From the NCBI GenBank assembly GCA_937951895.1, contig CALFER010000053.1, forward strand, positions 1 to 20,634: a DNA stretch of 20,634 nucleotides. The letters run 5' to 3'. This DNA comes from an uncultured bacterium (lineage in GTDB: Bacteria; CSSED10-310; CALFER01). The translations under genes were made by a program, and so were the position numbers. Shown here in pieces: positions 13,066-20,634 of the stretch; position 1 is the stretch's first letter, and every line of letters starts with the position of its first letter. The notes under the pieces were generated by a model. That model saw only the letters and a program-made list of their open reading frames with translations. It did not search any database and was not told the origin of the DNA.

Positions 13066-15198
13066 ATGTCGATGACCAAGATGCTTCATGATCACCTGCG
13101 ATCGGGTTTCATCCTGTTGTTCCTGATGATGTCCCAGTATCCATCCTCTCGTGCCGCATTCTGGCAGAATGAGGATGGTTTTCCCCCGGCATCCTGGGAT
13201 CATCATGGAATTTGCGTCACTTTGGACGGATATGCGACCGTCGGAGGTGAGAATGGTCGAATCCTGCAGTTCGACGGGTCAAAGTGGACGTACATCCCAA
13301 CCGGGAGTTACGAGGACTTTCATGTTATCGGCGGGACATCGGCATCGGATCTGTATTTTGGAGTTGGCAGAACAATAAGGCATTATAACGGATCGGAGTT
13401 CACAGAAAGCACTCTCGATACAGACAAGAACGCCCGAGCGATACACGTCGTATCTCCCACCCTGGGCTGGGTCCTGATGGGCGGTACAGAGATTTTTGAG
13501 TTTGATGGATCGAGGTGGGAAAAGAAACATGTGCTGGATACCTATTACCGAGCACTTTTCGGCTTCAACGAAAATGATCTCTTCGTCGTTGGAGACGATG
13601 GCAGAATCTCGCATTACGACGGAACGGAATGGCAGCGGATGACGAGCAACACGACGAATGATTTGTACGGCATCCACGGTTCATCGCCGGACAATGTCTT
13701 TGTGTGTGGTATGGAGGGAACCGTTCTGCAATACGATGGAAGCGAATGGATCAACCTGAATGCTCCGCCCTCATATCACTTTCGCGCAATCTGGGTGTTT
13801 GGTTCGGATGATGTCCTTCTCACTCTTGGGAGTATACTGGTTCATTGGGATGGTTCGGAGTGGAAGGAAATCTTCCCTGAAGGAGCGAACTGGACTTACT
13901 ACTACATTGAGCATATATCGTCCAATGGTGCGGGGTTGACCATGTTCACCACCTTCGGAGGCGGCGTGTATCGTGTCGAGGGAGATACCGTGACGCCCTA
14001 CGGAGGTCCCACATCGAAGAATGTAACCTGTATCTTTCGTAAATCGCCGACCGAAGTGTACCTTGCGGGTGATGCCATCATCCGGTTCGACGGAACGAGC
14101 ACCCGGTTGCTATATGATGGCTTGCAGGAGACCGTGAAGGACATGTGGGTGGATGAAGACGGACTGATCTATCTGGTATCGGATCGGTACTGCTGGACAT
14201 TCGACGGTGTCACTCTCAGGGTGCGATGCTTCAACCCGGATTATTATCATTTCTATTCGGTCTGGGGTTCCAGTGAGAACGACATCTATATCGGAGGTTT
14301 CGATCCCGTTTACCCCGGCGACGGCTTGTATCATTATGACGGTCATGACTGGACAGAGGTCTTGCCTGATGAATATCTTTACATCCAGGATATCTGGGGA
14401 ATCGAACCTTATCCGATCTATGCAGTCGGAATGTGTGAAACAATAGCCGGATTTGATGGACAATCGTGGTCGTTGATCCGTCAGGACATGAAAAGTGAAA
14501 GAAGTTTTTATGGAGTTTTCGGATCGTCTACTGACAGTATCTATGCGGTCGGGTTCCCAGGATTCATGCTGCATTATGATGGAGTCAATTGGGACCCGAT
14601 AGAAATGAATGCCAAGAGCATTTTGAAGGAAATCGATTCTCTATTCAGTGGGGAAATCATCGTAAGAAGCGGTCACAACACCTTGGTCAATCTGGGAGAT
14701 CGTTGGGAATACCTGGACACCCATCATCCCATCGCGCTGAATTCGGGCTTCATCTGGGGGGATTTGAGTGAAAAGCTGTACAGTTACCAGGGGAACGGCA
14801 GCATCTGGACCTGGGAGCCGCAGGGGATCACCTTCAGCCTGGTGCTCTCATCGTTTGATTTTCATCCCGGTGACGAAGTCTATATGTATGCCTACGTGCA
14901 GAACTTCGAGGAACCGATCGAGAATGTCCCGGTGGTGATCCTTCTGGATGTGTTCGGCGAAATGTTCTTCTGGCCGTCATGGTCGCAGTATGATCCGCAG
15001 ACCGGCGAGGGATTTGATGTTCAGCGGATGGACATTGCGCACGGAATCAATCGAATCGAGGTTCTGCCGCAGATGATCTGGCCGGATATTTTGGGGGGGT
15101 TATCCGGCATCCTTCTGTATGGCGCGATGCTGACCGACGATCTCACCGCAATCCGCGGCGACTACGATCGGGTGACGATTTCGTATTCGAGATACTAG
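13066..15198 (+). CDS. Exported beta-propeller-like repeat protein with a WPSW C-terminal domain
   Basis: A 710-residue protein with a signal peptide (hydrophobic FILLFLMM, cut near SSRA-A). Residues about 40-585 hold at least eleven repeats of 40-50 residues around a [F/Y/W]-D/N-G-x-x-[W/F] motif, for example FDGSKW, YNGSEF, FDGSRW, YDGTEW, YDGSEW, WDGSEW, YDGHDW, FDGQSW and YDGVNW, each preceded by a hydrophobic strand such as NVFVCG or SIYAVG. This fits one or two beta-propellers, surface-exposed or secreted. Residues about 587-710 are a separate beta-rich domain (HPGDEVY, FFWPSWSQY, MIWPD) shared with two other proteins in the window. There is no ribosome site; in-frame ATGs at 13072 and 13081 are alternative starts. 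Base composition looks more AT-rich than neighbours in the repeat part. No enzyme motif seen. Confidence 0.85.
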   Translation: MSMTKMLHDHLRSGFILLFLMMSQYPSSRAAFWQNEDGFPPASWDHHGICVTLDGYATVGGENGRILQFDGSKWTYIPTGSYEDFHVIGGTSASDLYFGVGRTIRHYNGSEFTESTLDTDKNARAIHVVSPTLGWVLMGGTEIFEFDGSRWEKKHVLDTYYRALFGFNENDLFVVGDDGRISHYDGTEWQRMTSNTTNDLYGIHGSSPDNVFVCGMEGTVLQYDGSEWINLNAPPSYHFRAIWVFGSDDVLLTLGSILVHWDGSEWKEIFPEGANWTYYYIEHISSNGAGLTMFTTFGGGVYRVEGDTVTPYGGPTSKNVTCIFRKSPTEVYLAGDAIIRFDGTSTRLLYDGLQETVKDMWVDEDGLIYLVSDRYCWTFDGVTLRVRCFNPDYYHFYSVWGSSENDIYIGGFDPVYPGDGLYHYDGHDWTEVLPDEYLYIQDIWGIEPYPIYAVGMCETIAGFDGQSWSLIRQDMKSERSFYGVFGSSTDSIYAVGFPGFMLHYDGVNWDPIEMNAKSILKEIDSLFSGEIIVRSGHNTLVNLGDRWEYLDTHHPIALNSGFIWGDLSEKLYSYQGNGSIWTWEPQGITFSLVLSSFDFHPGDEVYMYAYVQNFEEPIENVPVVILLDVFGEMFFWPSWSQYDPQTGEGFDVQRMDIAHGINRIEVLPQMIWPDILGGLSGILLYGAMLTDDLTAIRGDYDRVTISYSRY

Positions 15199-15237
15199 AG
15201 TTCTGTTTTCGGTTGTGTTTTCAATCGGAGGTTTTTC

Positions 15238-16029
15238 ATGAGGGAACAAATCAGTCTGACACGAGGTTCTCGGGGGGGGGTCATCACGGGACTTGTCCTG
15301 CTCACAACACTTCTCTTCACGCCCGCTCGTCCCGCATCCGCCGGCTCGACTCCGCAGCAGATCGTGTTTCCCAAAGGCGCTGATCACCTTCCGGTCTACG
15401 GATCCTGCCAGGGCACGCGCCATTTCATCTTCCGAGCCAACGCCGGACAGCGTCTCGAAGTCGAACTGAACGAAGACTCCGGTCTGCCGACGCTTTCCAT
15501 CCGAACCCGCGCCGGCACCCCTGTCCCCGGAGCGCAGAACACCCGCTCCTTTTCCGGCAATCTGCCCGACACCGGCGAATACATCATCGAAGTGACCTGC
15601 GGAGACACGAAAGATGCCTCGACCACCTTCGAAATCAACGTCGCACTTCCCGCAGCAAAACCCATCGAGCCGCTGAAGGACGTGTCGGGTCAGTACGAAG
15701 GCGATATCGGTGCGGTCAAAGTCGAACACCACCCGGACGGAACGCTCCAGATCGCACTCATCGCCTTCTACCGCGATCACACGGGTGAATTGTGCCTCAC
15801 CGCTCCGCTCAAAAACAATCAGGCGCAGTATCGCAAGGACGGCTGCGAGATCGATTTCACGTTCACGACGGACGGCGTCACGGTCAACCAGATTTCATCC
15901 GACGCGAGCTGCGGCTTCGGTCTCAATGTCACGGCCTCCGGCATTTACCGCAAAACCTCTCCGAAGCCCGCCGACATGTCCCAGTGCGATGGCATCCTCG
16001 ATCAGTCAGCCCAGCCGAAAGCAAAATAA
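15238..16029 (+). CDS. Exported protein of unknown function with a beta-sandwich-like N-terminal half
   Basis: A 263-residue protein; GGAGG is 6 bases ahead of the ATG at 15238. The signal peptide (VITGLVLLTTLLFTPARPASA) is followed by a mature N-terminal half resembling the bacterial pre-peptidase C-terminal (PPC) type fold: FIFRANAGQRLEVELNED, LSIRTRAGTPV and a DTGEYIIEVTCG strand. The second half (YEGDIGAVKVEHHPDGTLQI...) ends with paired cysteines and a short Lys-rich tail. It is 39 bases after the 710-residue gene and may be co-transcribed with it. A run of nine G residues lies in codons 12-15, a possible slippage site. Its end overlaps the opposite-strand beta-helix gene by 28 bases. 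No firm family assignment. Confidence 0.8.
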   Translation: MREQISLTRGSRGGVITGLVLLTTLLFTPARPASAGSTPQQIVFPKGADHLPVYGSCQGTRHFIFRANAGQRLEVELNEDSGLPTLSIRTRAGTPVPGAQNTRSFSGNLPDTGEYIIEVTCGDTKDASTTFEINVALPAAKPIEPLKDVSGQYEGDIGAVKVEHHPDGTLQIALIAFYRDHTGELCLTAPLKNNQAQYRKDGCEIDFTFTTDGVTVNQISSDASCGFGLNVTASGIYRKTSPKPADMSQCDGILDQSAQPKAK

Positions 16030-19000
16030 CCGAACTCGCCCAGAATCATCGTCATCTCCTGGTTCAGAAACGCTCCGATGAACATCGCACCATCGTAACT
16101 CCCGCATCCATCCGGCCAGACAAACGATCCGATGATTTCAAGCGAAGTCTCGCCGGGCAGATAGTCCTCCTCGTAATAATCGATGTTCTGCGTGAATCCC
16201 GGCCCGTAAAAGAACTCGCCCGCCACATACAGCATCACGAACAACGGCAGACCCGACATCGTCTGATCCCCCGGCACACACACGACGACATCGACCCGGC
16301 AGGTGTCGCCCGGATGATATATCGCGAGGGGCATCTCGACCTGCACCCCGAAAAACTCACAGGGATTTGGCGTTGGAGTTGCCTGAAAATGCCAGCCCAT
16401 GTCCGCAATCCCCGCATCCGGATGGTGATCCGTCCGGGTCGTCCCGTATGGAACAGCGGATGAGGGGTCCCCGGCGTTCACGCACGGACTGGTTTCGGTC
16501 TGCCCGGAGTCGACCTGCGCGAGATACACGTTGCCGAGGCTGCCTTCGGTGAAGAGCGGGTCCGTGTTGATGTTGCCCGGCCCGGCCTGCACACCACTCA
16601 CTCGCTGAACGTCGGAATACCGCACCGTCGCCCAGGATCCGTATGAAAGCACAATACCCGCATCGTTTCCCCAGACAATACAGTCCGACAGATGGATGTC
16701 ATGCATGGCGGCAGCGATCCCGGCACCACGATTGTTGAAGATCGTGCAGAATGAAAACTGAGACCACCCCGTACTTCCCGAGTTATTCAGATCGCAGCCG
16801 GAAGCATGGTTATCCATAATGAGCGATTGTGAGACATCTGCATGCGAATCCTCATCGAGAAAGATCCCTGCACCGAAGTTGCCGGAAATGGTCGATTGCA
16901 CGACAGTCAGCATCACAACAGATGCGCCGACAATACCCGCGTTCCAGCTTTCCGAACCGCCGTTCAGCGATACGTCACAGTGATCGAGAATCACTTCGGA
17001 ATAGAATATTTCCATCCCAATCGCCGTGTTCTGTGTCAGAACACTATCCCGCAACTGCACATTGGAATTGCCCCATATTGCAATACCCTTCTGATTCGAT
17101 GCAATTCGGCTATCCATGACCGTCAGATCCAGCGAATCGGCACATTCGATACCGGAACCGCCATTGGACTCGATGACGCAATCCAGGACTTGAATGGACG
17201 ATTGGAGGTGACTCATCACCCCGTTCCCGATCGCATTCCGGATCGTCAGGTTCGAGATATCTGTTGCGCTGTTCCCGTGTCCGATCAGACCGTGCTGCGC
17301 GGTCGCGGCGTTCAGAATCGTTTCAGTCGCTCCTCTTCCCTCCACCGAGCAATGCGACACCAGCGGCACCGGGAAATGCTCGCCGGTCGCTTCGAGCGAA
17401 TACCCGCCTCCCGCGAGATGTACCGTAACCGGCGCACGCTCGGTTCCATACACCAGACTCATCGCGCGTCGGATCGTTCTGAAGGGCTGATCCGCCGAGA
17501 TTCCCGTGTTGGTATCAACCCCATCCGGAGACACATACACATCGACGGTGATCGGCACGGTTTCATCGACGGAGCCGGTCAGATCGAATGCGTTCTGAGG
17601 CGACACGTAATAATTGGATGGATGATACCCCGCGAAACGCGAGTTCATGGCCGGGATCGGGGGCGCCGAGGGAATCATGGTCGCACACAGATCCGAACCG
17701 GCACCGGCCCGGTTGTCCACGTAATAATTCTGTGCATCGTATGCCGTCAGCATCGGCGTCCCGCGATTGATCAACAATCCGCCGCCAAATACCTCCGCGG
17801 TGTTTCCCCGGAATTCGCACCCGGCCACCCCCATGTGCGTGGTCTGTTGGTATTCTTCCTCATAGAACACGCCACCACCATTTTCCGCGGCGTTCGCTTC
17901 GATCAGGCACTGTTCGAGCAGCGGGGCCGAGCGCCTGATGTACATTCCGCCGCCTCGATCCGCCTGATTGTTCCGCACATGGCAGGATCGGATGACCGGA
18001 GAACTGTCTTCGATGTACATTCCGCCGCCGTCACTCCCTGTGTTGTCCCGGATGTCGCATGACAGGAATGTGGTCGCTGTCTGAACACATCGCACGGCAG
18101 TGCGTCGGCTTTCCGCCATTTCGAGTCGTTCGACAACCGCCGAATCCGCCCAGTATGCCCAGAGCACGGACGGATGGCCGGACGGCGTCAGGGATGCCTC
18201 GAGTCGCGTCACGCCATCCGCCGCACCCGAAAGCGTCACATGATCGAACACGCCGATCGGGAATCTCTCACCGGTCGCCGACCGCGAATAGGTTCCTTCC
18301 GCCACATGGATCGTGAGCGGATTGTCCTGTGTCGCATGGATCCGGGACTGCGCATGCGTAATCGTCCGGAACGCGGTCTCCCACGTCAGCCCGTCCGCCG
18401 TATCGCTGCCGGTCGTTGTCACATAGACATCTGTCGTGATCGGTGTCAGATCGGAGATGCAGTCGTGGAGATCGAACGAGGACTGCGGCGCGACGTAGAA
18501 CGGGGATCCTGCGATTCCGGCGAAGTGATTGTAGCGGGCATCGACGGGTGAGGGGACGATGTGCGAGGCGGACAGATCCGCGCCGAACACCGCCGTGTTG
18601 TCGGTAAACGTGTTGCCGTCGGACGGTTCGCCGCCGATCACCGGAAACCGGACGATCGGTTCGTGGAACTCGACAAAGACACCGCCGCCGAATCCTGCTT
18701 GGTTTTCGGTGAACGTGCACCGAACGATCGACGGGCTCGTGTTGTACTCGCAAAATACCGCTCCACCTCGATCTACGGCCCGATTTTCATCGAATTCGCA
18801 CTCCGATACGACCGGCTCGCCAATCCAGCGGACGAAGATCCCGCCGCCATCCGAATGAGCGGTATTGCCCAGAAATCGGCAATTCTCGATGACCGGATTG
18901 GATTCATCCGCGACACACACGCCGCCGCCATACGACGCCGAATTCATCGAAAACTCGCAATCCGAAATCGTCAAGCCCGTTCCAAAACAGTAGATCGCGC

Positions 19001-19547
19001 CGCCTGTTTCCGACCAGCAGGCCATGAAGAGACACCCGTCGATCGTCGCGCCGTTGCTGCCGATGTAGATCGCTCCCCCCCGGGTGTTCGAACGGCAGTT
19101 GAGGAAGGCGCAATCCCGGATGATGGGCGCGGTGCCCAGAACCAGGATCGCGCCGCCGAGGCCGTCGTAGCCATCGCCGGTATGAACGGCATTCTCGATC
19201 CGGAAACCTTCGAATACCGCCTGGTTTGTCTCGTCGGAGTCAAACACCGCCACCCGGCTCATCTCCTGACAGTCGATCACGCAGGCAGATGCGCCGTTGG
19301 CCGAACGAACCGTGATTGCCTTGCCGGCGAAATCGAGATTCGTGTTGCCGGCACCGGTGTATGTTCCGTCGGCCACGATCACCTGATCGCCATCGGCCGC
19401 CAGATCGATGCCGGCCTGGATGGTCGGTGCGTCGCCCGGCACCTGGATATCCAGCGCGAGCGCGGATGGAAGCGCAACAAGCAGAAGCATCAGGACGAGC
19501 CCCGCAGGCGTGAGCCGTTCGCTAACGATGAATGTCTGTCTTTTCAT
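16002..19547 (-). CDS. Exported right-handed beta-helix protein with a WPSW-type C-terminal domain
   Basis: A 1181-residue protein; the start at 19547 has GGAGG 9 bases upstream. A signal peptide (GLVLMLLLVALPSALA) precedes IQVPGDAPTIQAGIDLAADGD, the usual opening of pectate-lyase-like parallel beta-helices. Helix coils with the G-G-A/G-I/V-x-V/I pattern follow (GGAIYIGSN, GGGVCVADES, GGGMYIEDSS). Two DUF1565-like modules, DVYVTTTGSDTADG near 372 and DVYVSPDGVDTNTG near 668, each follow a similar FAG...SPFYV/SNYYV lead-in, showing an internal duplication of about 296 residues. The last 119 residues (IYHPGDTC, FFYGPGFTQ, FVWPDG) match the C-terminal domain of the 710-residue protein. No lyase catalytic set was recognised, so adhesion or polysaccharide binding is as likely as an enzyme. 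It is followed by no visible terminator. Confidence 0.85.
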   Translation of the reverse strand: MKRQTFIVSERLTPAGLVLMLLLVALPSALALDIQVPGDAPTIQAGIDLAADGDQVIVADGTYTGAGNTNLDFAGKAITVRSANGASACVIDCQEMSRVAVFDSDETNQAVFEGFRIENAVHTGDGYDGLGGAILVLGTAPIIRDCAFLNCRSNTRGGAIYIGSNGATIDGCLFMACWSETGGAIYCFGTGLTISDCEFSMNSASYGGGVCVADESNPVIENCRFLGNTAHSDGGGIFVRWIGEPVVSECEFDENRAVDRGGAVFCEYNTSPSIVRCTFTENQAGFGGGVFVEFHEPIVRFPVIGGEPSDGNTFTDNTAVFGADLSASHIVPSPVDARYNHFAGIAGSPFYVAPQSSFDLHDCISDLTPITTDVYVTTTGSDTADGLTWETAFRTITHAQSRIHATQDNPLTIHVAEGTYSRSATGERFPIGVFDHVTLSGAADGVTRLEASLTPSGHPSVLWAYWADSAVVERLEMAESRRTAVRCVQTATTFLSCDIRDNTGSDGGGMYIEDSSPVIRSCHVRNNQADRGGGMYIRRSAPLLEQCLIEANAAENGGGVFYEEEYQQTTHMGVAGCEFRGNTAEVFGGGLLINRGTPMLTAYDAQNYYVDNRAGAGSDLCATMIPSAPPIPAMNSRFAGYHPSNYYVSPQNAFDLTGSVDETVPITVDVYVSPDGVDTNTGISADQPFRTIRRAMSLVYGTERAPVTVHLAGGGYSLEATGEHFPVPLVSHCSVEGRGATETILNAATAQHGLIGHGNSATDISNLTIRNAIGNGVMSHLQSSIQVLDCVIESNGGSGIECADSLDLTVMDSRIASNQKGIAIWGNSNVQLRDSVLTQNTAIGMEIFYSEVILDHCDVSLNGGSESWNAGIVGASVVMLTVVQSTISGNFGAGIFLDEDSHADVSQSLIMDNHASGCDLNNSGSTGWSQFSFCTIFNNRGAGIAAAMHDIHLSDCIVWGNDAGIVLSYGSWATVRYSDVQRVSGVQAGPGNINTDPLFTEGSLGNVYLAQVDSGQTETSPCVNAGDPSSAVPYGTTRTDHHPDAGIADMGWHFQATPTPNPCEFFGVQVEMPLAIYHPGDTCRVDVVVCVPGDQTMSGLPLFVMLYVAGEFFYGPGFTQNIDYYEEDYLPGETSLEIIGSFVWPDGCGSYDGAMFIGAFLNQEMTMILGEFGYFAFGWAD

Positions 19548-19614
19548 AGACCCTCTCCTCCCCGGTTAGAACCGTCTCCTCTAAAAGAGACACACAGGAT
19601 CGCATTTCGTGCAT

Positions 19615-20583
19615 TCACGGACCGAATGCCCAACTCACCGCCGCAAGTTCGCCGAACAACGTATTGGATGCGGGATCGACGATCGCGCCCCAGAACCGCA
19701 GGCCCGCCATCGCAGCCCCGCCGGTATCCGGCCACGTGAAGGGATTCAGCACATAGACTCTGGTTTCGCCCGATGCCACATCCCGAATCTCGAAATCGAT
19801 ACTGGACGGATCGGCAGCCGAGTAATGACTCCAGGACGGCCAGAACCAATAGTCGCCTCCGATGTCGAGCAGAAAAAAGACGGCCATGTCGGGTTGCAGC
19901 GCGAGATCATTGATCAGAAAGCCGTGAACGAAAAACTCGCCACCGGGATGAATGCTGAGGGGACATTCGATCCGGACGCCGCGGGCGGGCGTGTAGTGAT
20001 ACTCGTCAGCACCGATATCGTATCCCGAATCCCACGGCCGCAACTGATCCTCAAAATCGTGATCGATTCCGGCATCGCCTCCCATATCGCGGGCTGCGCT
20101 GCCGGAAGTGATGTGGAAATCGAGACCCGGGGCGTCGCGGAAAAGGGGATCTCCGTGAAACAGATGCGTGCCGAACGAGACCGTACCGGCGCCTCCATAA
20201 TCCCAGACCGTGTCGTGCCAGAGCGCATAATCGAACGAGAGGGTCGAACCCGCCGCGACCAGATACCCCACGTCGTGATCCGAAACGATGGTGTTCAGCG
20301 CAGTCGCCGTGGCCGGACCGGTGAGCGAACTGACGAGTTCCACCGCGGAACATGTCCCGCCGGTATTCCCCGCAAACGTGTTGTGCAGGAAGGTGGTCGT
20401 GCCGCCCGAGCACAGAGCGCCGGATCCATGCGCCGCCGCATCGGTGACCCGATTCAACGCGAAGATGGTGTTGACGAGGGTGTCTTCACCGTCTTCGAGA
20501 AAGATCGCGCCGCCGGCGAATTCCGCCGTATTCGAGAAAAACCGGTTGCCGTCGATCGTTGCGGTCGACAGCGAACACCAGTG
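19615..20583 (-). pseudogene. 5'-truncated beta-helix gene with an intact WPSW-type C-terminal domain
   Basis: The open frame ends at a TGA at 19615. Upstream it continues without a credible start to codon 20583, where TAA (20584-20586) stops it; a TTG at 20457 is the only start-like codon and has no ribosome site. The first readable residues, STATIDGNRFFSNTAEFAGG, then GGTTTFLHNTFAGN, are mid-coil beta-helix sequence, so the signal peptide and most of the helix are missing. The C-terminal 120 residues are complete (IHPGGEFF, FLLDIGGDYWFWPSWSHY, FTWPDTGG). The loss coincides with a sharp change to AT-rich DNA, so I regard it as broken by an insertion or rearrangement, or by the end of an assembled contig at a repeat. 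It lies 67 bases upstream of the complete beta-helix gene. Confidence 0.75.
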
Positions 20584-20634
20584 TTAGATTCCAGATTTTT
20601 TAGCTGGGAAACCTTGATTTCTTTCGGAATAATT
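20584..20634. other. AT-rich stretch at the right edge, probable foreign border
   Basis: These 51 bases are about 31% GC (16 of 51), against clearly GC-rich sequence just inside. They begin exactly at the in-frame TAA that ends the beta-helix remnant and include a run of six T. They may be the end of an insertion sequence, but no terminal inverted repeat or transposase can be seen because the window stops. Confidence 0.4.

Noticed and set aside
19548..19614. Hairpin GTCTC/GAGAC (19574-19578, 19587-19591) between the two beta-helix genes
   Set aside because: The stem is only 5 bp with no T-run, too weak to call a terminator.
16842..19739. Plus-strand frames of about 390-410 residues opposite the beta-helix gene
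   Set aside because: No start signal, Arg-rich content, and the opposite strand has a signal peptide, beta-helix coils and a ribosome site.

Overview
The window looks like a chromosomal piece of an uncultured, probably anaerobic bacterium of moderately high GC. I cannot name the phylum. Two things point this way: a catabolic operon built around FdrA/YlbE/YlbF, a set known mainly from anaerobic nitrogen-compound breakdown, and several very large secreted proteins (Pro/Thr linkers, beta-helices, beta-propeller-like repeats) of the kind common in poorly characterised environmental lineages. I see no rRNA, tRNA, CRISPR array or intact transposase gene.

Left third (1-5790, all minus strand): a tight six-gene operon read right to left: GNAT-like protein, thiolase-like protein, DUF35 zinc-ribbon/OB protein, DUF2877 protein (YlbF), FdrA, and DUF1116 protein (YlbE, running off the left edge). 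Junctions overlap or are only 1-13 bases apart, and two good sigma70-like promoters lie upstream (5743-5782). In E. coli the FdrA/YlbE/YlbF trio has been linked to oxamate carbamoyl transfer in allantoin breakdown. Here it is joined to an acyl-CoA module instead, which suggests a different substrate. The thiolase-like protein has proline where thiolases carry the nucleophilic cysteine. A short palindromic repeat sits in frame inside fdrA.

Middle (5790-12250): a compact palindromic intergenic element (5797-5933) and a strong terminator (5942-5970) precede a 1460-residue secreted, multidomain HExxH metalloprotease on the minus strand, ending in a PATG/hydrophobic/RK tail. A divergent intergenic region full of inverted repeats (10375-10533) separates it from a plus-strand pair: an RluA-type pseudouridine synthase and a class I methyltransferase.

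Right third (12242-20634): mostly exported proteins of unknown role: a 217-aa exported protein, a 710-aa protein with repeated [F/Y/W]-D-G motifs, a 263-aa exported protein, a 1181-aa right-handed beta-helix protein, and the 5'-truncated remnant of another beta-helix gene. Three of these five, on both strands and with unrelated N-terminal architectures, end in the same roughly 120-residue domain (WPSW and F/I-x-WPD motifs), which I do not recognise and which is the best candidate for something undescribed. The right end changes abruptly to AT-rich sequence exactly where the last gene is broken, suggesting an insertion or rearrangement border.
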